Positions 7,093-17,122 are shown, counted from the first letter of the stretch. The stretch is DNA of 47,788 nt from Anaerobiospirillum sp. NML120449 (GCF_023051105.1 NZ_JALKIL010000037.1:1-47788); one strand, 5' to 3'. The notes: generated by a model from the sequence alone, not told the origin. Program-made: numbers and translations.

Positions 7093-8655
7093 TTATTTCT
7101 TGGTCAGCTGGTTGAAGTAGAAGACGCCAATTGGGTGCATGACCTGACCTGAAATGTTTGGTCGATAGGCAGCTACGGTCTTTGCGTGGGACAGAGGAAG
7201 AACACCACAGTCCTCAGTTACCAGCTCATTGGCACGGCTGTACAGAGCAACGCGCTCATGGCCGTCAGGGACATGCTGGGCTCTGGTGGTTTTTTCAATA
7301 AATTCGGCATTGTTCCACAGGCCCGGGTTGGAAGCTGCATCTGTGGAGGCCAGAGGCTTGATGAAGTTGTCCGGATCACCGTTGATGCCAATCCAGCCAA
7401 TAAAGGAAAGATCCCATTTGTCAGTGAGCAGACGGCTGCGGTAGGTAGCCCAGTCATATACGTCGATGGTGGCCTTGATGCCCACCTTGCTCAGATAGGC
7501 CTGAACAGCTTCAGCAACTACCTGACCACCGGCTGAGTTGGTAAGACGCGGACCTGAGTAGGTCATGAGCCTGAGCTCCTTGATACCCTTTTTCTCCAGT
7601 ACCTTGCGGGCAGCTTCAGGATTGTACTCAGGGGTACGTACATCCTTGCTGTAACCGGTAACGTGGGCAGGGAAGAAAGAGTGAGCAGGAGTTGAGTAGC
7701 CTTTGTACAGAGCCTGAATCATCTCTGGAACATTGATGGCCTGAGACAGAGCGCGGCGTACCTCAGGATCAGAAGTAGCGTAGCCGTCGCGGCAGTTGAA
7801 GACCATGTAGTCAACGTGATTGCCCTCGGTCTCGAAAATTTTGGAGCCACCCTTCTTAATCTGGTCAAATACGGAAGAGTCTATACCATTGATAACATCG
7901 ACCTCACCATTGTTCAGGGCAACTACACGGGCTGAGGTTTCCTTGATGATGCGGTAAACCACATTCTGCACCGGTGGTTTTGGTCCCCAGTAATCCTCAT
8001 TGGTGGTCAGTATCAGATTCTGGCCCTTCTGCCAGGTAACGAGCTTGTAAGGGCCGGTACCGGCAGGGTGCTCGGAGAGATTGTTATTGTATTTCTTCAG
8101 TGCCTCAGGAGAGACCATGGCAGCAGCAAAAGAAATGGACATATTGCTCAAAAACGGAGTGGAGCTCTGCTTGAGGATAATGGCCACAGTGTACTCATCA
8201 ATAACCTTGACCTCTTCAATATCATCAAGGATCAGGCGGGAATAGGCCATGTTAGGAGTACGGTTGGCTGGCAGCTGACGCTCAATATTGATTTTGACGG
8301 CCTCAGCGTTAAAAGGAGCGCCATCGTGGAACTTTACGCCCTCACGCAGCTTGAAAGTATAGGTTTTGCCGTCTTCACTGATGGTCCAGCTCTGAGCAAG
8401 GCATGGCTCATAGTCAGTGCTGTCTGGCTTGCTGCGCAGCAGGGACTCATAGACATTGTAATTAATGTTGGCCGAGTCACTGTCAGTTACCAGGGCCGGA
8501 TCAAGACCTGTTGGCTCCAGAGCAGAACCGTAGATAAGATTGTCCTGAGGCTTGCGCGACAGGGGATCACCATTGGCAGTCGATGCCATAGTGCCTGCTG
8601 CAAAGACAACAGACAAAGCAGCAGCAATTAATTTGCGTGAGGTGAAGAGCTTCAT
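7093..8655 (-). CDS. Family-5 periplasmic substrate-binding protein (peptide type), paralog 2
   Basis: A 520-residue homolog of the protein at 4327-5892, alike along its full length. It has a signal peptide (residues 1-29, LIAAALSVVFAAG core), then the same landmarks: EPTGLDP, AQSWTISEDG, REGVKFHDG, HPAGTGPYKL and GWIGINGDPDNF. The ATG at 8653-8655 is preceded by AGGT at moderate distance. Differences cluster in likely ligand-contact stretches (for example GDHGDPDNF against GINGDPDNF), so the pair may bind different peptides or act under different conditions. Each paralog has its own terminator and a long upstream gap, so they are probably separate transcripts. Confidence 0.92.
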   Translation of the reverse strand: MKLFTSRKLIAAALSVVFAAGTMASTANGDPLSRKPQDNLIYGSALEPTGLDPALVTDSDSANINYNVYESLLRSKPDSTDYEPCLAQSWTISEDGKTYTFKLREGVKFHDGAPFNAEAVKINIERQLPANRTPNMAYSRLILDDIEEVKVIDEYTVAIILKQSSTPFLSNMSISFAAAMVSPEALKKYNNNLSEHPAGTGPYKLVTWQKGQNLILTTNEDYWGPKPPVQNVVYRIIKETSARVVALNNGEVDVINGIDSSVFDQIKKGGSKIFETEGNHVDYMVFNCRDGYATSDPEVRRALSQAINVPEMIQALYKGYSTPAHSFFPAHVTGYSKDVRTPEYNPEAARKVLEKKGIKELRLMTYSGPRLTNSAGGQVVAEAVQAYLSKVGIKATIDVYDWATYRSRLLTDKWDLSFIGWIGINGDPDNFIKPLASTDAASNPGLWNNAEFIEKTTRAQHVPDGHERVALYSRANELVTEDCGVLPLSHAKTVAAYRPNISGQVMHPIGVFYFNQLTKK

Positions 8656-9587
8656 AAATAACCTGATATTGTTCCTGAGAAGTTGTCTGATTAGTGCCAG
8701 TGCGCACCCAGCAATGCCGGCACCGGCCTGGGCGCATTAACATGCCTGTCCCACGGGCTGCTCATTCCCTGCAGGCAAAAGCATCTGACAGGGGAATGGC
8801 AGGCATCACGGCAGGGGCACAGCACTGTTGCCGGTAACAGTACGGAGGAAACATTGTACAGCGCTTTGCTCTTTACGTCGCCCCTTGAGTACATTTGAGA
8901 GGCAGCTGTCATCGCCATGGCCAGCGCGCGCGGCAGAGGCACAGACAGCCGCCGCCACAACTGTCCAGAAACGCGCAGTCAGATGCTGTCCTGTGCAGCA
9001 GTAATGCTGGCGTTGCCACTGAGTGCCCGTCTGCAGGGGCATAGTCATAAAGATCTGTCAGGCGGGCAGCCCATGTGCTGCGCATCTGGGGCAATGACCA
9101 TCAAGCTACCATACCCGGGCAGCTCATCTCAGCTAATGCTGTCAGGTTTGTCCCATGGCGCCGGGCATCACGGACAGGGAACTGACAGGAGCTGTGGCGC
9201 AGTGAAGGACTGCTGTATTGCCTTGATGAAAGGGTGCACTGGGACCGGCCAGGAATGGCGCCGCACTGAGGGACTGGTGCATTGCCGGGATGAAAGGGAG
9301 TGCTGGGAACGGCCAGGAAAGGTGCAGGATGCCATGGCTCCAAAAGTCCTGGTAAAAGTGACACAGGCGGGTGCCCGCTCCCGAAGTCTGGGGTGATGTT
9401 GGCGATAAACTTTGTCCGCAAAAGCGTATTTGGGCAGCACCAGGTTTGCGGGCAAAGATGGCCTGGCGGCGGGCATCAGGGCATATATGAGCGCTTTGGC
9501 AGTTGTATCGTGAGGGGCTGGGGTGAGGGCAATTTGCATTAAATTTTTGGGTGCGCTTTTTTATCGAGCCGGATTACAAAAAAACAG
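8656..9587. other. Gene-free stretch upstream of the TPP riboswitch
   Basis: No supported gene. A 64-bp imperfect tandem repeat occurs twice at about 9187-9315 (agga...tgatgaaaggg...ggcc). The sequence is GC-rich until about 9530 and then becomes AT-rich toward the riboswitch promoter. Confidence 0.5.
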
Positions 9588-9615
9588 TGGTCCATAGATG
9601 AAAAGTGCATATAAT
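9588..9615 (+). promoter_or_regulatory. Probable sigma-70 promoter of the thi leader
   Basis: A perfect TATAAT at 9610-9615 lies just before the riboswitch aptamer. The -35 region (about 9588-9593) is poor. Transcription would start at about 9621-9623, exactly where the aptamer P1 helix begins. Confidence 0.6.
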
Positions 9616-9620
9616 GTGTG

Positions 9621-9719
9621 TGCTTGTCGGAGTGCTGTAAAAAGCTGAGACCGCCCTCATCAAGGTGAGGGGAAATCCGTCGAACCTGAGAAGAATAATA
9701 CCTGCGAAGGGAACAGGCA
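9621..9719 (+). promoter_or_regulatory. TPP riboswitch (THI element)
   Basis: The aptamer is recognisable from its conserved blocks: CGGAGTGC, GCTGAGA, then CGAACCTGA, ATAATACCTGCGAAGGGAA. P1 closes between TGCTTGT (9621-9627) and ACAGGCA (9713-9719), with one G-U pair. An extra P3a hairpin (CCCTCA/TGAGGG) is present. TPP binding would lower expression of downstream thiamin genes. No clear intrinsic terminator or ribosome-site hairpin follows directly, and the next thi gene (thiC) starts only at 11029, so the control mechanism is unclear. No second TPP element was seen before the other thi genes. Confidence 0.92.
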
Positions 9720-11028
9720 TTTGCCCCATTAACAGTTACCACTGTATGGCTCACCACCGTCGCCCTGACTGTGGAATCATTTTCAGCAAAATGGTTATGA
9801 GCATACTGCAGAACACCCCGGCCCTTATCAGTGATATAGCATCACTTAAAGTGGCTGACTCTCAGTAAAAGAAGCTGGCAGTTTTCAGGACCTGTCCTGT
9901 AAATTCTGCTGATGTTATCACTGAGTAACAGGTCAGATTATGATGCTCTGTGCTGCCGCACTGAGCTTGTGAGCCTGGCTTTTATGTGGTGTAAATCTGC
10001 GTTCCGGTTACGCTGCCGGATATTTTCCCGAGTGCTGCTTCAGGCTCTTGCTCAAAGAGCAGTGCTTTAGAATACGCTGATGTGTTTGAGCTTTCTGAGC
10101 TTCATGAATTATCGCGGGCCCATTAATATTATGAGCCTGATAAACAGCCTGACAGACCGTGCATGACTGGCGTGTTGAGCATGACAGCCGTGCATAATCT
10201 GGTCTGTATGAGCTGATGTGCATGTCACTTTCCAAAACGAAACACAAAGCGTACATAAGTAACTGTAATTCCCTCCTTATCGCATTCTCCCCTTTGATGG
10301 TTCCTCCTGGCAAAATGGCCTGTGCATCATTTGCGCATGTCATTTGTGCCCTGCCCCGGCTGTATATGCTTATTGGCGGTGCCCTTTGCGCCCAGCCCTG
10401 ATGCCATGTGAGCATGATGCTCTGTGCGGTGATGCCACGTAAGCATGTTGCTCGGTGCGGTGATGCCACGTAAGCATGATGCTCAGTGCGGTGATGCCAT
10501 GTGAGCATGATGCTCTGTGCAGTGATGCTATGTGGGCATGTTGCTTATTGCGGTTATGCCCTGTGCGCATTGCTAAGAACAGTCTGGTGCTCAGTACTTT
10601 TTACTCCCGGCCCCCTTTTCTCACATCCAGACGATGCACAGGCATCGTGCTGTGATGACCATACTGCTGACCCTGCAGATTGCTCTGTGGTCTGCAGTAT
10701 GGTCAGCACAGAGCTGTGAACTGATGCAGCCAGTTATGCTGGCCTGCCCTGCTGGCTTCGTGATTAAGACAGCGCATATACCACCGGCACAGGATGATGC
10801 CGGGGCTCCAGGGATGGAGCGCCTGGTCCCATGGACGGGACGTTCAGGTATCTGAGGCCTGTGGGCCTTTACAGGTATCTGTACACGACATGTCTTTATG
10901 TCTGTCAGGTAAGGCAAGGATAGCCGGGTATGGAGCAGGCAGGCGCCGGGTGCACCGGATGCGCCAGCTGCCTTTGCAGCCGGCAGCCTGTAATCAGGCT
11001 CTTATTTTCATTGACCAAGGACCAGACG
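9720..11028. other. 1.3-kb apparent leader between TPP riboswitch and thiC
   Basis: No convincing gene lies in this stretch. Short open frames here are unlike known proteins, and those at 10008-10570 derive from a repeat. It holds a 31-bp repeat array (10400-10570). It also holds a 12-bp inverted repeat (10656-10667 with 10694-10705) with a 26-base loop. It may be a very long thiC leader, or the remains of a lost first gene of the operon. Confidence 0.6.
10400..10570. repeat. 31-bp tandem repeats with a central palindrome
   Basis: Units begin with gatgcc-like words at 10400, 10431, 10462, 10493, 10524 and about 10554, so the period is 31 bp. The best units contain GAGCATGATGCTC, a 13-bp palindrome around one base. 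Repeats degrade toward the right end. There are no spacers, so it is not a CRISPR array. Confidence 0.8.
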
Positions 11029-12828
11029 ATGCTACGTTTTCCTCAATTTTCCAAGTGTTCGGCCAGCTCAGAGGATCAGACCGGTGCTGCCGGTGGTGAG
11101 ACTCTGAATATTTCCCGTATCCACTTTGATGATCTGGCAGCTGCCAAGGCAGCTCATCTTAATGCCAAGTTAAAGGGCCAGACTGTTGAAGGCGTGGCTA
11201 CCCCTAAGAAGGCTCTCAAGCGTCCTGAACTGCGCAAGGTCATGGTTGAATTTGCTGACGGCTCCTCTGAGGTCAAGGTTCCATATGCCCAGCTGAGCCT
11301 GTCCAATGGCGATACCATCACCCGCTACATTGTTGACTTTGATACCGACAGCACTGCTGAGCGTGCCAAAGCACGTGAGGCCTGGATTGCTGCCCGTGGC
11401 TCTGAGCCAAAGACTCAGCTTGAGTATGCCCGTGCCGGTATCATCACTCCTGAGATGGAGTATGTAGCTTTACGTGAGTCTGCCTGCTTCCTCGAGCAGA
11501 TCACCGATCCGGCCGAGTTTGGTAACAAGTTCCACACCACTGAGGGCGTTGAATTTGGTGACGGCGTTATCCGCTTAAAGCGCGAAAACATGCTGGTAAC
11601 TCCTGAGATGGTACGCGATGAAATCGCTGCCGGTCGTGCTGTTATCCCAGCCAACCACAACCACCCTGAGTCTGAGCCGATGATTATCGGCAAGCGCTTC
11701 CTGACCAAGGTTAACTCCAACATCGGCGCCTCTGCCGTATCCTCAGGTCACGATGAAGAAATTGGCAAGCTCAAGACCTCTCTGCGCTACGGTGCTGATA
11801 CTGTAATGGATCTCTCCACCGGTCTGCCTGATCTGATGGGCCTGCGTTCTGCTATCTTACGTGCTTCCCCAGTACCTATCGGTACCGTACCTGTTTACGA
11901 GGCTCTGGACCGTGCTGGTGGCGACGCCAATGCTCTGTCCTGGGAAGTATTCCGTGGCGTAATTGAAGATCAGGCAAAGCAGGGTGTTGACTACTTCACC
12001 ATTCACGCTGGTCTGACCAAAGACCTGCTGCCTCACGCTGCCAACCGCGTCATGGGTATTGTTTCCCGTGGCGGCGCCATTATGGCCTCCCACATGATGC
12101 AGCATGACTGCGAAAACATGGCCTGGGAGCACTTTGACGAGCTCATGGAGATCTGCCGTCGTTATGACGTATCTCTGTCTCTGGGTGACGGTCTGCGTCC
12201 GGGCGGCATTTACGATGCCTGTGATGAGGCTCAGTACGGTGAGCTGCGCAATATCGGCAAGCTGGCCCTGCGCTGCTATGAGCATGGCGTACAGTGCTTT
12301 ATCGAAGGTCCTGGTCACGTACCTCTCCACCTGGTTGAGGAGAATCAGAAGCTTGAGGATGAGCACTGCCACGAGGCTCCTTTCTACACCCTTGGCCCTC
12401 TGGTAACCGATGTTGGTGCCGGCTTTGACCACATCACCTCAGCCATCGGCGCCACCACCATCGGCATGCACGGCACTGCCATGCTCTGCTACGTAACTCC
12501 ATCCGAGCACCTTGCTCTGCCAACTCCTGATGACGTACGTGTAGGTCTTATTACTTACAAGATTGCCGCTCACTCAGCTGACCTTGCCAAGGGCATCAAG
12601 CAGGCCTACAACATGGATCACGCCATGAGCCGTGCCCGTGTATCATTCCGCTGGCTCGACCAGTTCGCCCTGAGCTTTGACGAGCAGCATGCCTACGATG
12701 TATGGCGTGCTCAGATGGACGAGGACGAGTGCCACACCCACGAGGCAGCTTTCTGCTCCATGTGCGGCCCACGTTTCTGCCCAATGCGCCTCAACCGCCG
12801 CCTGCAGGCCAGGTACGGCTCCATTTAA
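11029..12828 (+). CDS. thiC: Phosphomethylpyrimidine synthase ThiC
   Basis: A 599-residue radical-SAM enzyme that converts aminoimidazole ribotide to HMP-P, the pyrimidine precursor of thiamin. Strong family blocks are present: ARAGIITPEMEYVALRE, IPANHNHPESEPMIIG, GADTVMDLSTG, GVDYFTIHAG, SLSLGDGLRPG, EGPGHVP and CHEAPFYTLGPL. The C-terminal cluster motif C576-SM-C579-GPRF-C584 binds the [4Fe-4S] cluster. I chose the ATG at 11029, with AAGGA about 7 bases upstream and the protein beginning MLRFPQFSK. The first ~100 residues are more divergent than usual, and the protein is slightly shorter than the 631 residues of E. coli. First gene of a thi cluster on this strand; a TPP riboswitch lies 1.3 kb upstream. 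Confidence 0.97.
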   Translation: MLRFPQFSKCSASSEDQTGAAGGETLNISRIHFDDLAAAKAAHLNAKLKGQTVEGVATPKKALKRPELRKVMVEFADGSSEVKVPYAQLSLSNGDTITRYIVDFDTDSTAERAKAREAWIAARGSEPKTQLEYARAGIITPEMEYVALRESACFLEQITDPAEFGNKFHTTEGVEFGDGVIRLKRENMLVTPEMVRDEIAAGRAVIPANHNHPESEPMIIGKRFLTKVNSNIGASAVSSGHDEEIGKLKTSLRYGADTVMDLSTGLPDLMGLRSAILRASPVPIGTVPVYEALDRAGGDANALSWEVFRGVIEDQAKQGVDYFTIHAGLTKDLLPHAANRVMGIVSRGGAIMASHMMQHDCENMAWEHFDELMEICRRYDVSLSLGDGLRPGGIYDACDEAQYGELRNIGKLALRCYEHGVQCFIEGPGHVPLHLVEENQKLEDEHCHEAPFYTLGPLVTDVGAGFDHITSAIGATTIGMHGTAMLCYVTPSEHLALPTPDDVRVGLITYKIAAHSADLAKGIKQAYNMDHAMSRARVSFRWLDQFALSFDEQHAYDVWRAQMDEDECHTHEAAFCSMCGPRFCPMRLNRRLQARYGSI

Positions 12829-14222
12829 CAGGCTAATACCTGTCACCTCAGGCTTATGCCTGTGACCATCAGACCCAGGCATGTGCCGCAGGGCCGACTG
12901 CAGCTGACAGCGGCAGTGGCCCGGAGCACAGCCTGCCTGGTCTGATCTTGCCGGTGTCTGAGGGCGCCGGGCAGCCCCGAAATCAGTTTCGGGAGCAGCC
13001 GGGCTTAGTTCCCCGGCAGCTTACAGCAGGTCTGGCCTGCTGTATGAATTTTTCCTGACCTGCATTTTTCTCATACGCCGGCTGACATTTGACAGCAGAT
13101 AAGCTCTTGTCAGGGGCGCTGCGTGCAGGCAGACAGATTTCATGCGAATCGATATGGCCACAGTGGTCATACAGGTTCATTATTTCCCAGGGCTGATTGA
13201 GTCCTTATTCATGGCTTTTGAGCAATAATTTTTGTTCATCTGGCCGGGAATGTGACCCGTAACAGGAACAAATGCGATTATAATTAATAAATTTAATTAA
13301 TTTTCTCTTTCCACATTTCATCTGAACTGGCGGCCTGCGATCTTCGTGGTCTTTATCAGGCTCCAGCCAGCATCATCTGCAAGAGCATAAGCAGCATACC
13401 GTCAGTCCATGACGGGCCTGGTGGCAGTTTGTATCTGCCCCCTGGTCTGCAGCCATGCTGACAGCTGCAGCGATATCTGCAGTAACAATTGCAGCAATAT
13501 CTGCAGTAATACCTGCAGGCTTACCATGGTCCGGAGGCAGACCTTCCGTCATGGTCAGGCCTGCCCGATTCGTGTCCACCCTCATACAACATCAAGGATT
13601 ATCTGCCCCTTATGTGGCTGCAGAGGCCTTTGCTGTGTCCTGAAACGCAAAGCTCTGACGCAATGAGCTGCCTGAGGCAGCAAAAAGCGGTCTCCGGATG
13701 CTCTGTGCTGCCGCACTGGCGCGCAGAGCGACCGCTGGCAGCAGGAGCCTTCAGCGCGGCTGCTGGCAGCCGGAGCTCTTATAAGACGCAGGTCTGAGTG
13801 CGCTCTGAAGGCGTAGGTACCCTGGTGGCACTTGAGGGGACAGGCATGGATATGCAGGGATGAGATGATGTTGAAATGCACGATGGCGCCATACTTTGCA
13901 GGTGACCATCCGGGCTGCAGCCAGGATATGGCGCAGCTTGAGCTGGCAGGGAGCAGGGAGTGACGGACAGGTCACTGCCTGCAGCCCCTGCCGCCGAAGA
14001 AGGGGCTGGCCTTTTGGGGGCCATGCCCGGTGCTCAGGGCCGTGCCCGGCTTTGAGGCCATGCCCGGCTTTGGGCGCAGCTTCGGTAAGGAGGGAGAAAC
14101 AGACGGTATTTTGCAGCCGTCTGCGGAGTGTCTGTAAGGAACAGATTTTCTTGTCCTTAAAAGGGGTTACAGCCCGGGCCGGTGCCGGTCTGAGGCGTTT
14201 CAACAGATTTTGGGTACAATTT
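12829..14222. other. Gene-free stretch between thiC and thiDE
   Basis: No convincing gene in 1.4 kb. A 7-bp stem hairpin lies at 12976-12993 (cccgaaa/tttcggg) without a T-run. An AT-rich tract with an inverted repeat (13278-13304) could hold a promoter. At 13443-13530 CTGCAG words recur every 12-26 bases. A possible -10 TACAAT sits at 14215-14220, directly before thiDE. Confidence 0.5.
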
Positions 14223-15863
14223 ATGGACAAAATTAACTTGCACGATATGGAAACTCGACCATTGGTTCTGGTGATCGCCGGTGTGGACAGCGGCGGTGGT
14301 GCCGGTGTTACTGCCGACATTATCTCCGTCCACGACCAGGGTGCATGGGGCATGCCTGTAGTTACTGCCCTGACCTGCCAGAGCCTTGAGCGTGTCACCA
14401 TGATCGACCCGGTTAAGCCTGAGATTTTCAAGGAAAGCATCAAGCTTGCAGTCAATGACTGGAAGGAGAAGATCTCAGCCATCAAAATCGGTCTTGTTAC
14501 CGATGCCCGTATTCTGGACATACTGCTGGATCTGCTCGAGGGTGAGCTCAAGGGCATTCCTGTAGTATGGGATCCTGTACTTACCGCTACTGCCGGTAAT
14601 CTTGAAAGTGCCGATCTCAAGGCCAATCTCAAGCGTATCCTCAAGGTTGTAACCGTTTTTACCCCAAATCTGCCTGAGGCTCTTGAGTTTGCCGGCTGGA
14701 GTGAAAAGGATCTTGAGGCAAAGGGCGGTCCTTTTGCTCTTTGTGATCTGCTGGTACAACAAGGCGCCAATGCCGTGCTTTTAAAGGGTGGTCACAACAT
14801 CAGTGAGCATGATGCTCAGGATGTTTTCCTCTCCAGTACTCACAGATTCATCATGAAGAATAAGAGAAAGGAAGGCCTTGGTGCTCATGGCGGCGGCTGT
14901 GCCCTGTCTTCAGCTCTGGCTGCCCTGATTGCCCGTGGCTATGCTCTTCATGATGCCGCCGTACTGGCCAAGGTCTATGTCACCCGTGGCATTTTCCAGC
15001 CTCAGGTGGCCATTGATCACAAGCGTCCACCACTTGCGCACCTCGGCCCTGCTTATGACATTGACATCATGCCAGAGATCATTGAGCAGAACTTCCCGGT
15101 CAAGGCCGGTCCTTTTGCCAGCTGTCCTTTCAACATGGGTATCTACCCTGTAGTTGATTCCGTGGCCTGGCTTGAGCGTCTGCTGGCTCTGGGCGTCAAG
15201 ACCATTCAGCTGCGTATCAAGACCGATGTTCATGACGACGAGTCCAACGAGCATCTGGTCAACGAAATCCGCCGCGCCTGTTTCCTGGGCCGCTCTTTCC
15301 GTGCCCGTGTTTTCATCGACGATCATTACCGTCTGGCAGCCCGTTTTGGTGCCTATGGTGTTCACCTTGGCATGGAAGATCTGCAGACTGCTGATCTCGA
15401 CTTTATCCGTGAGTCCGGCATGCGTCTGGGCGTATCCACCCACGGTATTTACGAAGTATGCAAGGTTCTGACTCTTAACCCTTCGTACATTGCCATTGGT
15501 CATGTCTTCCCGACAACGACCAAGGACATGGAATCTGCTCCTCAGGGCATTGCCAGAATGGGAAGACAGGCCCGCATGCTCAAGGACAGAATCCCTACTG
15601 TAGCCATTGGCGGAATCAAGCTTGACCACGCACAGGACATTCTTGATGCCGGTATCGACTCCATTGCCGTAGTTACCGCTATTACCAAAGCCGAAAACTA
15701 CGCGTTTGAGACCCAGAAGTGGATCGATATTTGCCGCACCGGCCCGTCTGAGCTTTACGGAGCCGAGCCTCATTCCTGGCACCGCCGTCAGGACGAGCAG
15801 GAAACCCGTGGCCCGGTACCTTTTGCCCACCTTGATTTGACCCCGGTACCTTATTTCAACTAA
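14223..15863 (+). CDS. thiDE: Bifunctional ThiD-ThiE: HMP(-P) kinase / thiamin-phosphate synthase
   Basis: A 546-residue fusion. Residues 1-285 are the ThiD ribokinase-like domain: VIAGVDSGGGAGVTADI (17-33), VVWDPVLTATAG (114-125), and the catalytic-loop region GAHGGGCALSSALA (220-233) with the conserved Cys. Residues 306-500 are the ThiE TIM-barrel: GIYPVVDS, TIQLRIK, RVFIDDHYRLA, GVHLGMEDLQ, SYIAIGHVFPTTTK and TVAIGGI. It phosphorylates HMP to HMP-PP and joins this to the thiazole phosphate. The start is uncertain: neither the ATG at 14223 nor the one at 14247 has a clear ribosome binding site. The ThiD half is divergent in its anion-hole motif (HGGGC rather than GTGC). About 45 residues extend beyond the usual ThiE end. 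Confidence 0.95.
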   Translation: MDKINLHDMETRPLVLVIAGVDSGGGAGVTADIISVHDQGAWGMPVVTALTCQSLERVTMIDPVKPEIFKESIKLAVNDWKEKISAIKIGLVTDARILDILLDLLEGELKGIPVVWDPVLTATAGNLESADLKANLKRILKVVTVFTPNLPEALEFAGWSEKDLEAKGGPFALCDLLVQQGANAVLLKGGHNISEHDAQDVFLSSTHRFIMKNKRKEGLGAHGGGCALSSALAALIARGYALHDAAVLAKVYVTRGIFQPQVAIDHKRPPLAHLGPAYDIDIMPEIIEQNFPVKAGPFASCPFNMGIYPVVDSVAWLERLLALGVKTIQLRIKTDVHDDESNEHLVNEIRRACFLGRSFRARVFIDDHYRLAARFGAYGVHLGMEDLQTADLDFIRESGMRLGVSTHGIYEVCKVLTLNPSYIAIGHVFPTTTKDMESAPQGIARMGRQARMLKDRIPTVAIGGIKLDHAQDILDAGIDSIAVVTAITKAENYAFETQKWIDICRTGPSELYGAEPHSWHRRQDEQETRGPVPFAHLDLTPVPYFN

Positions 15864-16372
15864 GTCCTGTTCCGGCCGCAACGGTCCAGCCGGCAGCCAC
15901 ATCGCACCGGCAGGACCGGGCAGTAAAGATAAATCCGGCCCGTGCAGGAGCCGGATGTCGCCAGTGCGCATTGTTTCTGTATCTTCATGATACGGGCGTC
16001 AGCGCCTGCAGTCTGTTGCGGTCAGCCTTTCCTGATATCAGCTGCGGCCAGTAAAGCCGCCGCTTTCAGGCCTGACATCAGAGCACATACCTCAGGCATA
16101 TGCTCTGATGTCAGGGGCATGGCACCATATGGCTGTTATGAATTACATGCAGCCATAAGCTCACAGAGCAGCAGCTTTTCCCTGTCCTGTGAGTATTCCT
16201 CTGCGAATGCTCATAAGTGCATGGACAGGCTGAGCTGCCGACTGATAAGTATGTAGAGCAGCTGCTGTTTTAAGAGACAGGATTTTCCTGCAATCAGGTA
16301 CCCTCACCAGGCCATAAGGCCGGCTGATAACCTGCGTTCTCTGTTGTGTCAGGTTACAGCGAGGAGACCACT
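15864..16372. other. Gene-free stretch between thiDE and thiF
   Basis: No gene seen. Around 16074-16115 an inverted repeat (tgacatcagagcatatacctcaggcatatgctctgatgtca, written here in parts: TGACATCAGAGCATA with TATGCTCTGATGTCA) forms a long hairpin without a T-run. The ribosome binding site of thiF is at its right end. Confidence 0.55.
16075..16113. other. Long perfect inverted repeat between thiDE and thiF
   Basis: The arms TGACATCAGAGCATA and TATGCTCTGATGTCA pair over about 15 bp around a short loop that itself contains CCTCAGG. There is no T-run on either strand. Its place inside a probable operon suggests an RNA-processing or stabilising hairpin, or an operator. Ends are approximate by a base or two. 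Confidence 0.6.
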
Positions 16373-17122
16373 TTGGACAATAATGAACGTTATCTGCGAC
16401 AGCAGATGCTGGAACTGTATGCTGGACGTCAGGAAGAACTGGCCTCAAAGAAGGTAGGATTTATCGGCGTCGGTGGTGCTGGTGGCCTGAGCTCACTGCT
16501 GCTTGCTCTTGCAGGTGTTGGTCAGATCCGCATTGCCGATTATGATGACCTGGCAGTTCACAATCTGCATCGTCAGATCCTCTTTAAGGAAAGTGATCTT
16601 GGTCACTCCAAGGTAGAAGCTGCCCGCCGTGAGATTCTTGCGCGCAACAGTCAGTGCAATGTTGTTGCCTTTAAGGAAAAGATCGACGAGAGCAACTTTA
16701 AAGCCTTTGCCGATGGCCTCGATCTGTTACTTGATGTTTCAGACAATGCTCAGAGCCGTCTGACCATTTCCCGTCTGGCCCTGCATCACGGGCTCGACCT
16801 TATCAGCGGAGCTGTTTCAGCCTATACAGCTCTGATCGCCACATTTGCCTATCACGATCCAGGATTTGTCGCCACTTCAGGCTGCTACCGCTGCCTGACA
16901 TCAGGTGCCGCTATTAATACCAGGGTTGGTATTACCGGCCCAATAGCCGAAAGCTGCGCCGCCATGACCGCTCATGTTGCCCTTGAGTATCTCCTTGGCA
17001 ATAAGGAGCACAGAGGCAAGCTTATTCGCATCGACCTGCGCCACATGACCATGAACAAGATGAATCTGTGTGCCGATCCTGAGTGTCCAGACTGCGCCAT
17101 CATGCAGGTTGCCGCCCAGTAG
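16373..17122 (+). CDS. thiF: ThiS adenylyltransferase ThiF
   Basis: A 249-residue E1-like enzyme that adenylates the C terminus of the sulfur carrier ThiS for thiazole synthesis. It shows the nucleotide-binding loop GVGGAGG (32-38), the LHRQILF segment (65-71), and the four zinc-ligand cysteines in two CxxC pairs, CYRC in mid-protein and CPDC (238-241). I prefer the TTG start at 16373 because GAGGAG lies 6 bases before it and the resulting MDNNERYLRQQ matches the usual N terminus. An in-frame GTG at 16346 would add nine residues and lacks such a site. TTG initiation may keep expression low. Downstream are thiS, thiG and thiH on the same strand. Confidence 0.95.
   Translation: MDNNERYLRQQMLELYAGRQEELASKKVGFIGVGGAGGLSSLLLALAGVGQIRIADYDDLAVHNLHRQILFKESDLGHSKVEAARREILARNSQCNVVAFKEKIDESNFKAFADGLDLLLDVSDNAQSRLTISRLALHHGLDLISGAVSAYTALIATFAYHDPGFVATSGCYRCLTSGAAINTRVGITGPIAESCAAMTAHVALEYLLGNKEHRGKLIRIDLRHMTMNKMNLCADPECPDCAIMQVAAQ

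Noticed and set aside
9665..9868. A 67-codon frame starting inside the TPP aptamer.
   Set aside because: It overlaps the riboswitch itself, has no ribosome binding site and no family similarity.
10008..10570. Minus-strand frames rich in His/Thr/Trp over the 31-bp array.
   Set aside because: They arise from the repeat and change frame between units, since 31 is not a multiple of three.
10400..10570. Possible CRISPR array.
   Set aside because: Units are contiguous and degenerate with no unique spacers, and no cas genes are in the window.
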